Assembly: GCA_022842065.1 (NCBI GenBank)
Contig: JALHQH010000004.1
Coordinates: forward strand, 310,001-374,000
Direction of reading: 5' to 3'
DNA: 64,000 nt
DNA from: Caldilineaceae bacterium
GTDB taxonomy: Bacteria; Chloroflexota; Anaerolineae; Caldilineales; Caldilineaceae
The translations under genes and the position numbers were made by a program. Of the stretch, positions 50,300 to 59,239 are shown one piece after another (positions within the stretch are counted from its first letter, which is position 1; each line of letters opens with the position of its first letter). Under the pieces are notes generated by a model. That model ran no database searches, had not been told where the DNA came from, and saw only the letters and a program-made list of their open reading frames with translations.

Positions 50300-50647
50300 T
50301 TAACTTACCATTACTTCCTTTACGGTAAGTTCGACAGGATCTTTCACGAGCTTGAACGCTATACGCTTTGTGGTAGGATAAATCTGCAAATCCTCAATTA
50401 TAGCTTCGTCACCTTCATTGAAGATAACTTTAAGCCGCAACGCATTAATCTGCTCTTCAATTTCGTCAAGCAGACTAAACATTTGGCCATTAACAATTTC
50501 TTCATACTCCTCAAATGTCTGGCGAAGGCTGGTAGAGATGGAAAGAAGATCGAGCTGGCCCGTAAATCGGTCTTCATATTTAACGACTTGGCCTGTAGCC
50601 ACCACTTTTCGATTGCGATCGATAATTTTGATTATTTTCGGGATCAT
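50300..50647 (-). CDS. Hypothetical protein, 115 residues
   Basis: No family is recognised. The sequence begins MIPKIIKIIDRNRKVVATGQ and contains acidic helical segments (FEEYEEIVNGQ, LLDEIEEQINALRLK) followed by beta strands (DEAIIEDLQIYPTTKRIAFK). It is converse in orientation to the sugar transporter and separated from sucB by a 20-bp-stem hairpin. Codon use is rather AT-rich. It has a valid start and no signal peptide. It could be a small regulatory or antitoxin-like protein, but nothing supports that directly. Confidence 0.5.
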   Translation of the reverse strand: MIPKIIKIIDRNRKVVATGQVVKYEDRFTGQLDLLSISTSLRQTFEEYEEIVNGQMFSLLDEIEEQINALRLKVIFNEGDEAIIEDLQIYPTTKRIAFKLVKDPVELTVKEVMVS

Positions 50648-50680
50648 CGTTAATATCCTGATGTGGTAACTACTCAGTCT

Positions 50681-50733
50681 GTGCTTAGCTGGTCCGTGAC
50701 TAGCGGGCCGCTGGTCACGGACCAGCTAAGCAC
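50681..50733. terminator. 20-bp stem hairpin before sucB end
   Basis: gtgcttagctggtccgtgac and its complement enclose a 13-base loop between sucB and the hypothetical gene; both lie on the minus strand, so it would follow sucB. T-richness is modest. Confidence 0.55.
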
Positions 50734-50762
50734 ATAATTTAACGTTGTCGCAATAGTTACTC

Positions 50763-52004
50763 TTACCCCTCCAATAACAGCGCCTCCGGGTCCTCAAGTA
50801 ATTCCTTCACCTTGACCAAGAATTGGACGGCTTCGCGGCCATCGACCATGCGGTGGTCATAGCTGAGCGCAACGTACATCATCGGGCGGATCACGACCTG
50901 GCCATCAACAGCCATGGGGCGATCCTGGATCTTGTGCATGCCAAGGATGCCGACCTGCGGCGGGTTGAGGATCGGCGTGCTGAGCAGCGACCCAAAGATG
51001 CCGCCGTTGGTGATCGTAAAGGTACCGCCGCGCAGGTCATCAATCGCTAAGGTGCCCTTTTGTGCCTTCTGCGCTAGCTCTTTGATCTGGCGCTCAATGC
51101 CGGCAAAAGACAGGCGGTCGGCATCACGCAGCACGGGCACGACTAGTCCCTCTTCAGCCCCGACAGCAATTCCAATATCGTAATAGTGCTTGAGCACAAT
51201 CTCGTCGCCCTGAATCTCCCCGTTGAGCGGTGGGAAAGCCTTGAGCGCGCCGATGACTGCTTTGGTGAAAAAGGACATAAAGCCGACCTTGAGGCCGTGG
51301 CGCTTTTCAAAGTCCGCATTGCGTCGCTTGCGGACTTCCATGATCGCACTCATATCGACCTCGTTAAAGGTAGTGAGCATGGCTGCGGTCTGTTGCGCCT
51401 GCACCAGCCGCTCAGCAATGGTGCGGCGGCGGCGGGACATGCGCGTGCGGGTTTCGCCGCGGGGATCGGCGGTTGGTTTGGGGGTTGGTTGGTTGGTTTG
51501 GGGGTTGGTTGGTTGGGGGGTTGGTTGGTTAGTTGGTTGGGTGCGTAGATATTCTTCGATATCTTGTTTGGTTACCCGGCCACCTGGCCCGGCGCCGCTG
51601 ACGGCGCCGAGGTCGACACCTTGGTCAGCGGCCATGCGTTTGGCCACGGGGGTGGCGCGCTCTTCTTTGTCGTCGTCGGCGGGGGCGCTTGCTGGTGCAG
51701 GCACAGCAGGCGCGGCTTTGGGCGCTTCGCTGCTCGGCTTGGCCGCTTTTTCAGCCGAGGCATCCCCACCTTCCTCAATCGTGCCTAGCACATCGCCGAT
51801 CTGGACATCTTCGCCGGCCTGCCGCGCGATCTTGCCTAATACGCCATCTTTGTCGGCCGGCACTTCGAGATCGACCTTGTCGGTCTCCAGTTCAACGACC
51901 GCCTCGCCGGCCTTGACGGGTTCACCTTCTTGTTTCAACCAGCGCGCCACCGTCGCCTCAACGACCGATTCTCCCAGTGCGGGTACAACGATATTGGTTG
52001 CCAT
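50763..52004 (-). CDS. sucB: Dihydrolipoyllysine succinyltransferase (E2 of 2-oxoglutarate dehydrogenase)
   Basis: The protein has 413 residues. AGGAAATT precedes the ATG. The lipoyl domain (1-75) carries [11 protein letters not shown] with the lipoyl-Lys. The E3-binding domain is [20 protein letters not shown] (about 118-137) and beyond. The catalytic domain (about 185-413) ends in [16 protein letters not shown] with His and Asp. It transfers succinyl groups to CoA in the TCA cycle. The linker between binding and catalytic domains (about 155-178) is a Q/P/T/N repeat encoded by ttggttggttgg DNA, of the same type as an intergenic element near 60560. It is followed upstream by sucA. Confidence 0.9.
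   Translation of the reverse strand: MATNIVVPALGESVVEATVARWLKQEGEPVKAGEAVVELETDKVDLEVPADKDGVLGKIARQAGEDVQIGDVLGTIEEGGDASAEKAAKPSSEAPKAAPAVPAPASAPADDDKEERATPVAKRMAADQGVDLGAVSGAGPGGRVTKQDIEEYLRTQPTNQPTPQPTNPQTNQPTPKPTADPRGETRTRMSRRRRTIAERLVQAQQTAAMLTTFNEVDMSAIMEVRKRRNADFEKRHGLKVGFMSFFTKAVIGALKAFPPLNGEIQGDEIVLKHYYDIGIAVGAEEGLVVPVLRDADRLSFAGIERQIKELAQKAQKGTLAIDDLRGGTFTITNGGIFGSLLSTPILNPPQVGILGMHKIQDRPMAVDGQVVIRPMMYVALSYDHRMVDGREAVQFLVKVKELLEDPEALLLEG
51471..51540. repeat. ggttggttgg repeat inside sucB
   Basis: Seventy bases of ggttggtttgggggttggtt-type sequence encode the [12 protein letters not shown] linker of E2. The same motif occurs between genes at 60558-60581 and in inverse orientation at 60601-60620. 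Confidence 0.8.
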
Positions 52005-52033
52005 GTCAATTTCCTATGCTGAATTCCGCAAAT

Positions 52034-52107
52034 GTGTAGTGCGCATCCCCAGATGCGCACGAGCGTTGTGGGGGCATGGGCTCAGCATCTGGGGATGCTG
52101 AGTACAC
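52034..52107. repeat. Hairpin repeat element, gtgtagtgcgcatc family, copy 2
   Basis: A 74-bp element starts gtgtagtgcgcatccccaga and ends gatgctgagtacac. It has internal inverted repeats (gcatccccaga.../...catctggggatgc) and matches the longer copy at 20889-21020. It separates sucB and sucA. Confidence 0.7.
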
Positions 52108-52152
52108 GATTTTTGGAAGTGCTGCGTCGGTTTTGGCCATGTTGCCGTGAAT

Positions 52153-54969
52153 TTATTCGCCACCCTGCAGGTCAAATGCGCGATCCACGATCTCCGCCTG
52201 GTTGAGCTTGTGCCAGGCCGCTGACCCTTCCGCTGGGTTGGCGCGGCGCGGGCGACCGATATAACGCAGTGCGATCTGCTTTTGCGTGATATATTCCAAC
52301 TGTGGCTTGACGGCCGACCATGCGCCCATGTTGCGTGGCTCTTCCTGCACCCAAACGATCTCTTCTAACTTTGGATAACTTTTGAAGAGTGGCTCCAATT
52401 CATAAGCCGGGAAAGGGTAAAGCTGTTCAACCCGCGCAATGGCAATTGAGGTGGCCTGGGCGTACTGCTCACTGCTCACCAGATCGACATGAATTTTGCC
52501 GCTGCAGAGAATCAGCCGTTTCACCTGGTCACGCGCGGCCGAATCAGTCATGCGCGCATCATCCAATATCGGTTGCCACTTGCCTTCGGCGAGTTGTTTG
52601 AGCGAAGAAGCGGAAAGGTTATGGCGCAACAAACTCTTGGGCGTCATCACAATCAGCGGCAGTGGATCGGTGGTTAAGAGGCGCGCCTGACGCCGCAACA
52701 GGTGGAAATATTGAGCGGCAGTCGTCGGGTAGGCGATGCGCATATTCACTTCGGCGGCCAGTTGCAAGAAACGTTCGAGCCGGCCGGTGGAGTGATCAGG
52801 CCCCTGCCCTTCATAGCCGTGGGGCAACAGCAATACCAGCGACGGGGTCTGATCCCACTTGGCAAAGCCGGAGACGACAAACTCGTCGATGATCGCCTGG
52901 GCGGTGTTGATAAAGTCGCCATATTGCGCTTCCCAGATCACCAGCCGCTCAGGGCGCTCAATATTGTAGCCATATTCAAAACCAATCGTCGCCGCTTCGC
53001 TCAAGGGGCTGTTGTGAATCTCAAAGGCCGCTTTCGCCTGCGGGATGTGATGTAACGGTGTGTAAGGTTCGCCGGTTTCGGCGTCGAAGAGCACCGCATG
53101 ACGGTGGCTAAAGGTGCCACGCAACACATCCTCGCCGGTCATACGGATCGACGTGCCTTCCGCGAGGATCGTGCCCAGGGCCAACGCTTCGGCGGTGGCC
53201 CAATCAATGGTTGTTTCCGCAGGGTTATCGAGCGCGCTTTCCGTGCGCCGACGGATACGCTGTAAGCGGGGATGAACATTGAAGCCTGCGGGCACGGCTA
53301 ATAAGCTTTGGTGCAACGCCTGTAGCGCTTCAGCCGCAATCGAGGTATCGACCTTGCGCGCGGCACCAGGTGGCGGCACTTCAATCGCCAACTCGACCTG
53401 GGCCTCGGGACCAATACTTTCGAGCGCGGCTTGCAGGGTATCAAGCTGCTTTTGTAGCAATTGCTCAACGGTCGCCTGCGCCACTTTACCATCTGCGATC
53501 AGCCGTTGCGCCCATTGTTGACGCACGGTCGGCAACGCGTCGATCACAGCATACATCTTGGGCTGGGTAAAACGCGGTTCATCGCCCTCGTTGTGGCCAT
53601 AGCGCCGGTAACCAATCAGATCGATCACAAAGTCGCGCTTAAATTGATTGCGATAGGCAATCGCCATGCGCGCCGTGCGGATACAGGAGACCGGGTCATC
53701 GGCATTGACGTGGATAATCGGGATCTTAAAGCCCTTGGCCAAGTCACTGGAGTAGAGGGTGCTGCGCGTGTGGCTGGGGATGGTGGTGAAACCGACCTGG
53801 TTGTTGGCAATAATGTGAATCGTGCCGCCGGTGCCATAGCCTTCCAACCGCGTAAAGTTCAGCGTTTCGGCCACAATGCCCTGGCCATTAAACGCGGCGT
53901 CACCGTGAATCTGGATCGGCAACGAAATATATTGATCCTGGCGTGGTGGGCCTGGCTGATCAACAAAAGAACCGGCGGCTCGCGCCATCCCTTCGACCAC
54001 TGGGTTCACATGTTCCAGGTGGCTGGGGTTGGGAGCCATACGCACGGTCAGATCGACCTCGTCGCCATCGTAGAGCGCTCGTTGCGCCCCGGCGTGATAT
54101 TTAACATCGCCAGTCCAGCCGAGTTGACTTAGTCGCGTTTGATTGGCGCTGCTGACGGGGTCTTTGAATTCGAGCAACAGTTCGCGATAAGGCTTTTCCA
54201 GGATATGGGCGAGGACATTAAGGCGACCCCGGTGGGCCATGCCGATCAGAATCGTATAGATTTCAGCATCAACGGCACAGCCGATAATCTCATCCAAAAT
54301 CGGGATGAGCATATCAAGCCCCTCGACCGAAAAACGGGTTTTGCCGGGGTAGTTGCTCTGCAAAAAGTGTTCAAAGCCTTCAACTTGGGTCAGCCGTTCC
54401 AAGAGCCATTGCTCGTTGATCGGCATGGTGGTTGGCCCAAAACGGTCGGTCTCCACGGCATCGCGCAGCCAGGCGCGCACCTCGGGAATGCGCAAATGAT
54501 CAAAGTCATAGCCGGTCTGTGATTCGGAATAGAGCAGGCGTAGCTCGGCAATTGCCGCCCAGGCATCTGCCGTGCGCGCACCAACTGGGCCACCGACCAG
54601 ATCGGCAGGCAGCGCCCGTAGATCGGCTTCGGTCAGGCCGTGGTAGGCAAGGTTTAATGAGGGTTCGCCGGGCAGCGGGCCACCGAGCGGGTCGAGTTGG
54701 GCCGCGAGATGACCATATTCGCGGATGGACTGGGCCAGGTTCGCTACGCCGACCACCTTGTGCATATCAAAGGTGCCAGGTGTAGAGGGGATCACGGGCG
54801 CGGCGTTTGGCGTGGGGACTGTGGTCACCGCCCCATTGGTTGGTGGCGTCCACGCTTTAAAAAAGTTCTGGGTCGCCTGATCCAGGGTTCCTGGATCGGC
54901 CTGGTAACGCTCGTACAATTCTAAAATGTAACCGGCGTTGGGGCCATGAAAATCAGTCCAATTTTGCAT
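52153..54969 (-). CDS. sucA: 2-oxoglutarate dehydrogenase E1 component
   Basis: The protein has 938 residues, the normal size. The start MQNWTDFHGPNAGYILELYE is typical of E1o. Residues show the thiamine-diphosphate site IGMAHRGRLNVLAHI (about 245-260), the GDAAFNGQGIVAETLN metal motif near 355, and LVLLLPHGYEGQGPDHSTGRLE near 720 in the transketolase-type domain. It decarboxylates 2-oxoglutarate and passes the succinyl unit to the lipoyl arm of the downstream E2. The E3 gene is not in the window. It diverges from the GntR gene, with about 285 bp between. Confidence 0.9.
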   Translation of the reverse strand: MQNWTDFHGPNAGYILELYERYQADPGTLDQATQNFFKAWTPPTNGAVTTVPTPNAAPVIPSTPGTFDMHKVVGVANLAQSIREYGHLAAQLDPLGGPLPGEPSLNLAYHGLTEADLRALPADLVGGPVGARTADAWAAIAELRLLYSESQTGYDFDHLRIPEVRAWLRDAVETDRFGPTTMPINEQWLLERLTQVEGFEHFLQSNYPGKTRFSVEGLDMLIPILDEIIGCAVDAEIYTILIGMAHRGRLNVLAHILEKPYRELLLEFKDPVSSANQTRLSQLGWTGDVKYHAGAQRALYDGDEVDLTVRMAPNPSHLEHVNPVVEGMARAAGSFVDQPGPPRQDQYISLPIQIHGDAAFNGQGIVAETLNFTRLEGYGTGGTIHIIANNQVGFTTIPSHTRSTLYSSDLAKGFKIPIIHVNADDPVSCIRTARMAIAYRNQFKRDFVIDLIGYRRYGHNEGDEPRFTQPKMYAVIDALPTVRQQWAQRLIADGKVAQATVEQLLQKQLDTLQAALESIGPEAQVELAIEVPPPGAARKVDTSIAAEALQALHQSLLAVPAGFNVHPRLQRIRRRTESALDNPAETTIDWATAEALALGTILAEGTSIRMTGEDVLRGTFSHRHAVLFDAETGEPYTPLHHIPQAKAAFEIHNSPLSEAATIGFEYGYNIERPERLVIWEAQYGDFINTAQAIIDEFVVSGFAKWDQTPSLVLLLPHGYEGQGPDHSTGRLERFLQLAAEVNMRIAYPTTAAQYFHLLRRQARLLTTDPLPLIVMTPKSLLRHNLSASSLKQLAEGKWQPILDDARMTDSAARDQVKRLILCSGKIHVDLVSSEQYAQATSIAIARVEQLYPFPAYELEPLFKSYPKLEEIVWVQEEPRNMGAWSAVKPQLEYITQKQIALRYIGRPRRANPAEGSAAWHKLNQAEIVDRAFDLQGGE

Positions 54970-55254
54970 AATTTATCCATTGGGTTGAAGGCGTTTGCCA
55001 GTGGTATTCCCTTGCGCCGCTGACGAAATTTGTCGAGCAGATTCGCTGACGATTGGTGGTGCACAGAACCGCTAAGAGCGTAGCGTGAAAATGACACTTT
55101 GTCAAGCCGCGACCCGGATTCCAGCCAATTTTACGCAGATTGACGATTGTGCCGATCTTGCATACAATATACCCACCCGCGAATTAAAACCATCTGTTTG
55201 CATCCAATGTTAATCGATTAGTTGATGATTTATTCTAGCCCGATGGACTAGCTC
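54970..55254. other. Divergent intergenic region between sucA and gntR genes
   Basis: The 285 bp hold the sucA start region on one side and the GntR gene on the other. TACAAT near 55165 with an upstream TTGTGC is a possible promoter. Two cttgcatac / tttgcatcc motifs (about 55158 and 55197) could be FadR-type half-sites. No gene is seen. Confidence 0.35.
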
Positions 55255-55965
55255 ATGGACCTGATGAAGCTCATGCCGGTGGAACAGCGCACCTTAAGTG
55301 AAGAAGCTGCCGAACGTCTGCGCGCTGCCATCCGTGATGGCGTGTTGCATCCCGGCATGCGATTAGTAGAACGCGATCTGGCGGAACGGCTGGGGATGAG
55401 TCGCATCCCCGTCCGCGAAGCGATTGGCCGCCTAGTAGAGGAGGGTTTGATCTACAAATCGCCCCACCGCGGCACCTTTGTCTATGCCCCAACGCCACAG
55501 GAGATCGAGGAGATCTCTTCGCTGCGTGTTGTCTTGGAAAGTTTTGTGGTGGAGCGCGTGATCGCACATTGGACGACCGAACTAGAGACCGAGTTACGCC
55601 ACATTGTCAACCTGATGCGTATGGCGGCCACCCACGGTGATCGCCATCAACTGCACGAATGTGATTATTACTTTCATAACACACTCTGGCATGTAGCCAA
55701 ACATGCGTTGCTGCTCGAGGTAGTCTCGGGTTTGCGTTCGCGCATTAACCGTTTTCTCTTTGAAGCATCAGAACTGTTGCCCTTGGCAGAAATTGATATG
55801 CACATTGACGCCCATGATGCGCTCATTGATGTGATCAAAGGGGGCAATGTCCCTAAGGCCCAAGCGGTGATGACGGCCCATGTGCTCTCAGCCAAGACTC
55901 GCATCCTGACCTATTGCACCTTTCGGGGCGCAGAAAATGGGCATAGGTCCAAATTAGCGCTATAA
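55255..55965 (+). CDS. GntR-family regulator, FadR/FCD type
   Basis: The protein has 236 residues. The winged HTH (about 10-75) has SEEAAERLRAAIRDGVLHPG and RDLAERLGMSRIPVREAIGRL, standard for GntR. The FCD effector domain (about 85-225) has HECDYYFHNTLWHVAKHALL and IDAHDALIDVIKGG with metal-binding Asp/His. Ligands of this class are mostly small carboxylates. It directly precedes a PIG-L deacetylase and pdxA-like gene on the same strand (20 bp), so it probably regulates those genes, perhaps as a self-controlled operon. Confidence 0.87.
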   Translation: MDLMKLMPVEQRTLSEEAAERLRAAIRDGVLHPGMRLVERDLAERLGMSRIPVREAIGRLVEEGLIYKSPHRGTFVYAPTPQEIEEISSLRVVLESFVVERVIAHWTTELETELRHIVNLMRMAATHGDRHQLHECDYYFHNTLWHVAKHALLLEVVSGLRSRINRFLFEASELLPLAEIDMHIDAHDALIDVIKGGNVPKAQAVMTAHVLSAKTRILTYCTFRGAENGHRSKLAL

Positions 55966-55985
55966 GTTGCGCAGGGAAAGCTACA

Positions 55986-56801
55986 ATGACCGAACCACTA
56001 AAAATTCTTGTCTTTGGCGCACACCCCGATGATCCCGACTTCTCGGCGGGTGGGGTGGCCGCCCTCTATGCTCAACAGGGGCACCGGGTCAAACTCGTTA
56101 GCCTGACCAATGGCGATGCCGGCCACCATGCGCTGGGTGGCGCGCCGTTGGCCTGGCGGCGCCGGCAAGAAGCCGCAGCGGCAGGTGCCGCCCTGGGTGT
56201 TGAATATGTAACGCTGGACATCCACGATGGGGCATTGTTGCCCACCCTGGAAAACCGTAACCTGGTCATCGCACTGATTCGTGCCTTCACCCCGGACCTG
56301 GTGACGGTACACCGTCCGAATGACTATCATCCTGATCACCGCTATGCCTCGCAACTGGTGCAGGATGCGTCGTATATGGTGACGGTGCCCAACGTCGTCT
56401 CGCATGTGCCCCACCTGCGCACCATGCCGGTGATCGTCCATACCTGGGATCATTTCCAGAAGCCCTATCCTTTTCAACCCGATGTGGTCATTACGATTGA
56501 TGATGTGGTGGAGCAGAAGGTGGATGCGCTGCACTGCCACACCTCGCAGGTCTATGAGTGGCTGCCCTACAATGGGCGCTACCTGGAGGAGGTGCCAGAC
56601 GGGGCTGACGAACGGCGGTCGTGGTTGCGCCAACGGCTCGAACCGCGCCTGCGCCGCCAAGCGGATCTCTATCGCCCCCAATTGATCGCCCGCTATGGCG
56701 AGGCCAAAGGGCGGCAAGTCCAATATGCCGAAAGCTTTGAAGCGTGTGAATATGGCGCGCCGCTAACCGCCGAAATGGCCGCACGCCTCTTTCCATTTTA
56801 G
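55986..56801 (+). CDS. PIG-L/LmbE family deacetylase
   Basis: The protein has 271 residues. Zinc-binding residues are in VFGAHPDDPDFSAGG (about 9-23, His-Pro-Asp-Asp) and YHPDHRYASQLV (about 117-128). These proteins remove acetyl groups from N-acetyl-glucosaminyl compounds such as GlcNAc-PI, GlcNAc-malate (bacillithiol) or GlcNAc-inositol (mycothiol), and related metabolites. It follows the GntR gene by 20 bp and precedes the pdxA-like gene. Whether it acts in thiol synthesis or in carbohydrate catabolism cannot be told. Confidence 0.87.
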   Translation: MTEPLKILVFGAHPDDPDFSAGGVAALYAQQGHRVKLVSLTNGDAGHHALGGAPLAWRRRQEAAAAGAALGVEYVTLDIHDGALLPTLENRNLVIALIRAFTPDLVTVHRPNDYHPDHRYASQLVQDASYMVTVPNVVSHVPHLRTMPVIVHTWDHFQKPYPFQPDVVITIDDVVEQKVDALHCHTSQVYEWLPYNGRYLEEVPDGADERRSWLRQRLEPRLRRQADLYRPQLIARYGEAKGRQVQYAESFEACEYGAPLTAEMAARLFPF

Positions 56802-56866
56802 CAGAGTTGCAAAGTTGCAAGGTGGCAGGGTACTCTGCAACTCTGCAACTCTGCAACTCTCCCCCT
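56802..56866. repeat. gcagagttgcaaagttgc repeat
   Basis: Between the deacetylase and pdxA-like genes lies gcagagttgcaaagttgcaa (about 56802-56821) and the inverse actctgcaactctgcaactc series (about 56834-56862). This is another low-complexity inverted-repeat family between genes. Confidence 0.65.
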
Positions 56867-56888
56867 ACCCCAAGGAAACCACACACCT

Positions 56889-57899
56889 ATGACGAAACCA
56901 TTGCTTGCGATCACGATGGGCGACCCGGCCGGTATTGGGCCGGAGATCATCGTCAAAGCGTTGACCCATCAAGTTGTGTTTGAACAGTGCCGGCCCCTGG
57001 TCATCGGCGACCGGCGCATGTTAGCCCAAGCGGCGCAATGGACGGGTTGTCCCGCCGTGTTTGAGCTTGTGACCGCGCCGGCACAGGGTACATACCAGGC
57101 CGGCACCATTACCTTGCTCGACCGCGCCAACGCTGATCCGGCCCAAATCGTACCAGGGCGGATCAGCGCAGCAGCGGGGGCCGCCGCGGTTGACTATGTA
57201 ATCCAGGCCTGTGATCTGGCAATGGCTGGGACGATTGCTGGCGTGGTGACGGCCCCGCTCAATAAAGAGGCGATGCACCTGGCCGGCCATAACTATGCCG
57301 GCCACACGGAATTATTAGCCGACCGAACCGATGCCAAACGCGTCAGCATGTTGTTGACCAGTCCCAAACTGCGCGTGGTCCATGTCAGCACCCATGTGGC
57401 GCTAGCCGAGGCGATCCGCCGCGTAACGCCGGAACGGGTCGATGAAGTGATTGAGTTGGCCTATGCTTCGTGTGTGGCATTGGGGATTGCCCAACCGCGC
57501 ATTGCAGTCGCCGGCCTCAATCCCCACGCCAGCGAAGGTGGTCTATTTGGGGAGGAGGAAGCGCGGATGGTGCAGCCGGGGATTGAGCAGGCGCGCCGCC
57601 GTGGGCGCAACGTCTCCGACCCACAACCACCAGATACGGTTTTCCTGCGCGCCGTCAAAGGCGAATTTGATATCGTCGTCGCGATGTATCACGACCAAGG
57701 ACACATCCCCATGAAATTGCTTGCCTTTGATAGCGGCGTCAACGTGAGCATTGGCCTACCGATTATTCGCACCTCGGTTGATCATGGCACAGCGTTTGAT
57801 ATTGCGGGCACGGGCAAAGCCAGCGCAGAGAGCTTGTTGGCAGCAATTGATGTCGCGGTTAAGATGGCTGCTGCGCAACGAGGAAAAGCAGAGGGGTAA
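56889..57899 (+). CDS. 4-hydroxythreonine-4-phosphate dehydrogenase or PdxA2-type enzyme
   Basis: The protein has 336 residues. PdxA signature regions are present: ITMGDPAGIGPEIIVKAL (about 7-24), GVVTAPLNKEAMHLAGHNYAGHTE (about 118-141), a LNPHASEGGLFGEEE metal-binding stretch (about 212-226), and MYHDQGHIPMKLLAFDSGVN (about 264-283). The classical enzyme makes the B6 precursor. However, the neighbourhood (GntR regulator, deacetylase) is like that of PdxA2 enzymes, which oxidise D-threonate or D-erythronate 4-phosphate in sugar-acid catabolism. The window does not decide between the two, so no gene symbol is given. Confidence 0.82.
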   Translation: MTKPLLAITMGDPAGIGPEIIVKALTHQVVFEQCRPLVIGDRRMLAQAAQWTGCPAVFELVTAPAQGTYQAGTITLLDRANADPAQIVPGRISAAAGAAAVDYVIQACDLAMAGTIAGVVTAPLNKEAMHLAGHNYAGHTELLADRTDAKRVSMLLTSPKLRVVHVSTHVALAEAIRRVTPERVDEVIELAYASCVALGIAQPRIAVAGLNPHASEGGLFGEEEARMVQPGIEQARRRGRNVSDPQPPDTVFLRAVKGEFDIVVAMYHDQGHIPMKLLAFDSGVNVSIGLPIIRTSVDHGTAFDIAGTGKASAESLLAAIDVAVKMAAAQRGKAEG

Positions 57900-57973
57900 A
57901 GTTAGCCTGCTGATGGGACGGATTGAACAGATCAGCGCTGATCCGCTCAATCCGTCTCATCAGCAGGCTAACT
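57900..57973 (+). terminator. Long hairpin after the pdxA-like gene
   Basis: A 27-bp stem with one mismatch (agttagcctgctgatgggac then ggattga) pairs with its complement at 57947-57973, and the small palindrome gatcagcgctgatc lies inside the loop. It probably ends the operon; no T-run is prominent. Confidence 0.65.
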
Positions 57974-58056
57974 TATAGACACATTATTTACACATGGCAC
58001 AATCTACGGAAGAACTCACTGCCGTGAGAGTGTGCCAGGTTTAAGTGTCATCGCTA

Positions 58057-59220
58057 TTAGGTGGTGATAAAATCCTCTTCCAGCTTTAGATAGGTGTTGA
58101 TCTGCGCTGGGTCAAAGAGCTCCGTTTGTAGAATCGCATGGGCGGCGCTGAGTAGCGCATAGCGAACACGATCAGAAACGTTATACCAGACTGGGCTGGC
58201 AAGTACAAGTGCCCGCCAGGCAAAAAAGGGTGCGACCACAGTGAGCAGTTCCGGATCATTGCGTAGGGAAAGATAGGTGTTCCAGAAGATATTCCAGAGC
58301 TGCTCGAACGGTGCGGCTAGTTTTCCCGTCCGCTGTAGCGAAAAGAAAAGATAATTGATTGCCATACAGACCACATCATCAGCCGGCTCGCCCCACGCGC
58401 CCCGGCTGCGATTCAAAAGCCGAAAGTTGCCATCACGCGCAAAGATCACATTATAGGGATGGAAATCGCCGTGGACCTGGGCGAGCCGATGGGTTTTATC
58501 TTTGAGCCGCCAACGCCAGGCGACGCAGGCCTGCTCCAGCTCGGCCAGCCAAGCGCGGTCGACGAGTGCATGTTGCTCATAACTATCAATTAGCCCCATA
58601 ATCCCTGCACCACTGCCCACAGTGTCCCGAACGCGGCGCGTGTATAGCGAGGGATCGCTGCCCGTCTGGTTATGAATATTGGCCAAATAGATGGCAAGCT
58701 GGCGGGCGCGCATAAGGTCAGCCCCGGTTGCTTCCCCGGTATCACGGAGCCGTTGCAGATCGTGCGCATAGGGGGTGCCGCTAACATACTCGGTGAGTAG
58801 GAAAAATTCACTGCCATCGGCCAGAGAAAGCAGGCGATCATCAGTCGTCACGGCCCCGACATCCAGGGCATGGGTATGGTTGGGCAATTGATTAAAGGTA
58901 TCGTAGCCCAGGAGCAACTCGGCCGCACGGTCGGCGCGCATTTGATGGTCAAATTGGTTGACCGCCACCGTGCGTAGGACAAGTTTAGTCGGTTTACCAT
59001 CAATGCGGCAATCCACCAAGACCGGTTCGCCATAGCCAAAGGTTTTTAAGGCTTGGCGTTCATTGCGATGGCCGATCTCGCGCCGATTCGGTGTCGCCAG
59101 CGGCGAAAGCATGGGCGATAGACTTTCATCCCCCAACCTGGCCAACTGTAACACCTCTACCTGGGCGTGCAATCGCTGTGACAGGTAGTTGGCTACCTGT
59201 TCCATCTGCAACTTCACCAT
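58057..59220 (-). CDS. Phosphotransferase-family (APH/choline-kinase-like) protein
   Basis: The protein has 387 residues from MVKLQMEQVA at 59220; the open frame runs upstream into the UspA gene without a good start. The nucleotide fold has LVLRTVAVNQF, FFLLTEYVSGTPYAHDL hinge, catalytic loop LAQVHGDFHPYNVIF (about 258-272), and the following motif RLLNRSRGAWGEPADDVV. In this family the metal-binding residue at that place is normally Asp (as in LLDRSRG); here it is Asn. The protein may be catalytically altered or act on a different partner. It lies 19 bases after the UspA-type gene. The substrate is unknown. Confidence 0.75.
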   Translation of the reverse strand: MVKLQMEQVANYLSQRLHAQVEVLQLARLGDESLSPMLSPLATPNRREIGHRNERQALKTFGYGEPVLVDCRIDGKPTKLVLRTVAVNQFDHQMRADRAAELLLGYDTFNQLPNHTHALDVGAVTTDDRLLSLADGSEFFLLTEYVSGTPYAHDLQRLRDTGEATGADLMRARQLAIYLANIHNQTGSDPSLYTRRVRDTVGSGAGIMGLIDSYEQHALVDRAWLAELEQACVAWRWRLKDKTHRLAQVHGDFHPYNVIFARDGNFRLLNRSRGAWGEPADDVVCMAINYLFFSLQRTGKLAAPFEQLWNIFWNTYLSLRNDPELLTVVAPFFAWRALVLASPVWYNVSDRVRYALLSAAHAILQTELFDPAQINTYLKLEEDFITT

Positions 59221-59239
59221 TATCTTGCTCTTCTTCCCT

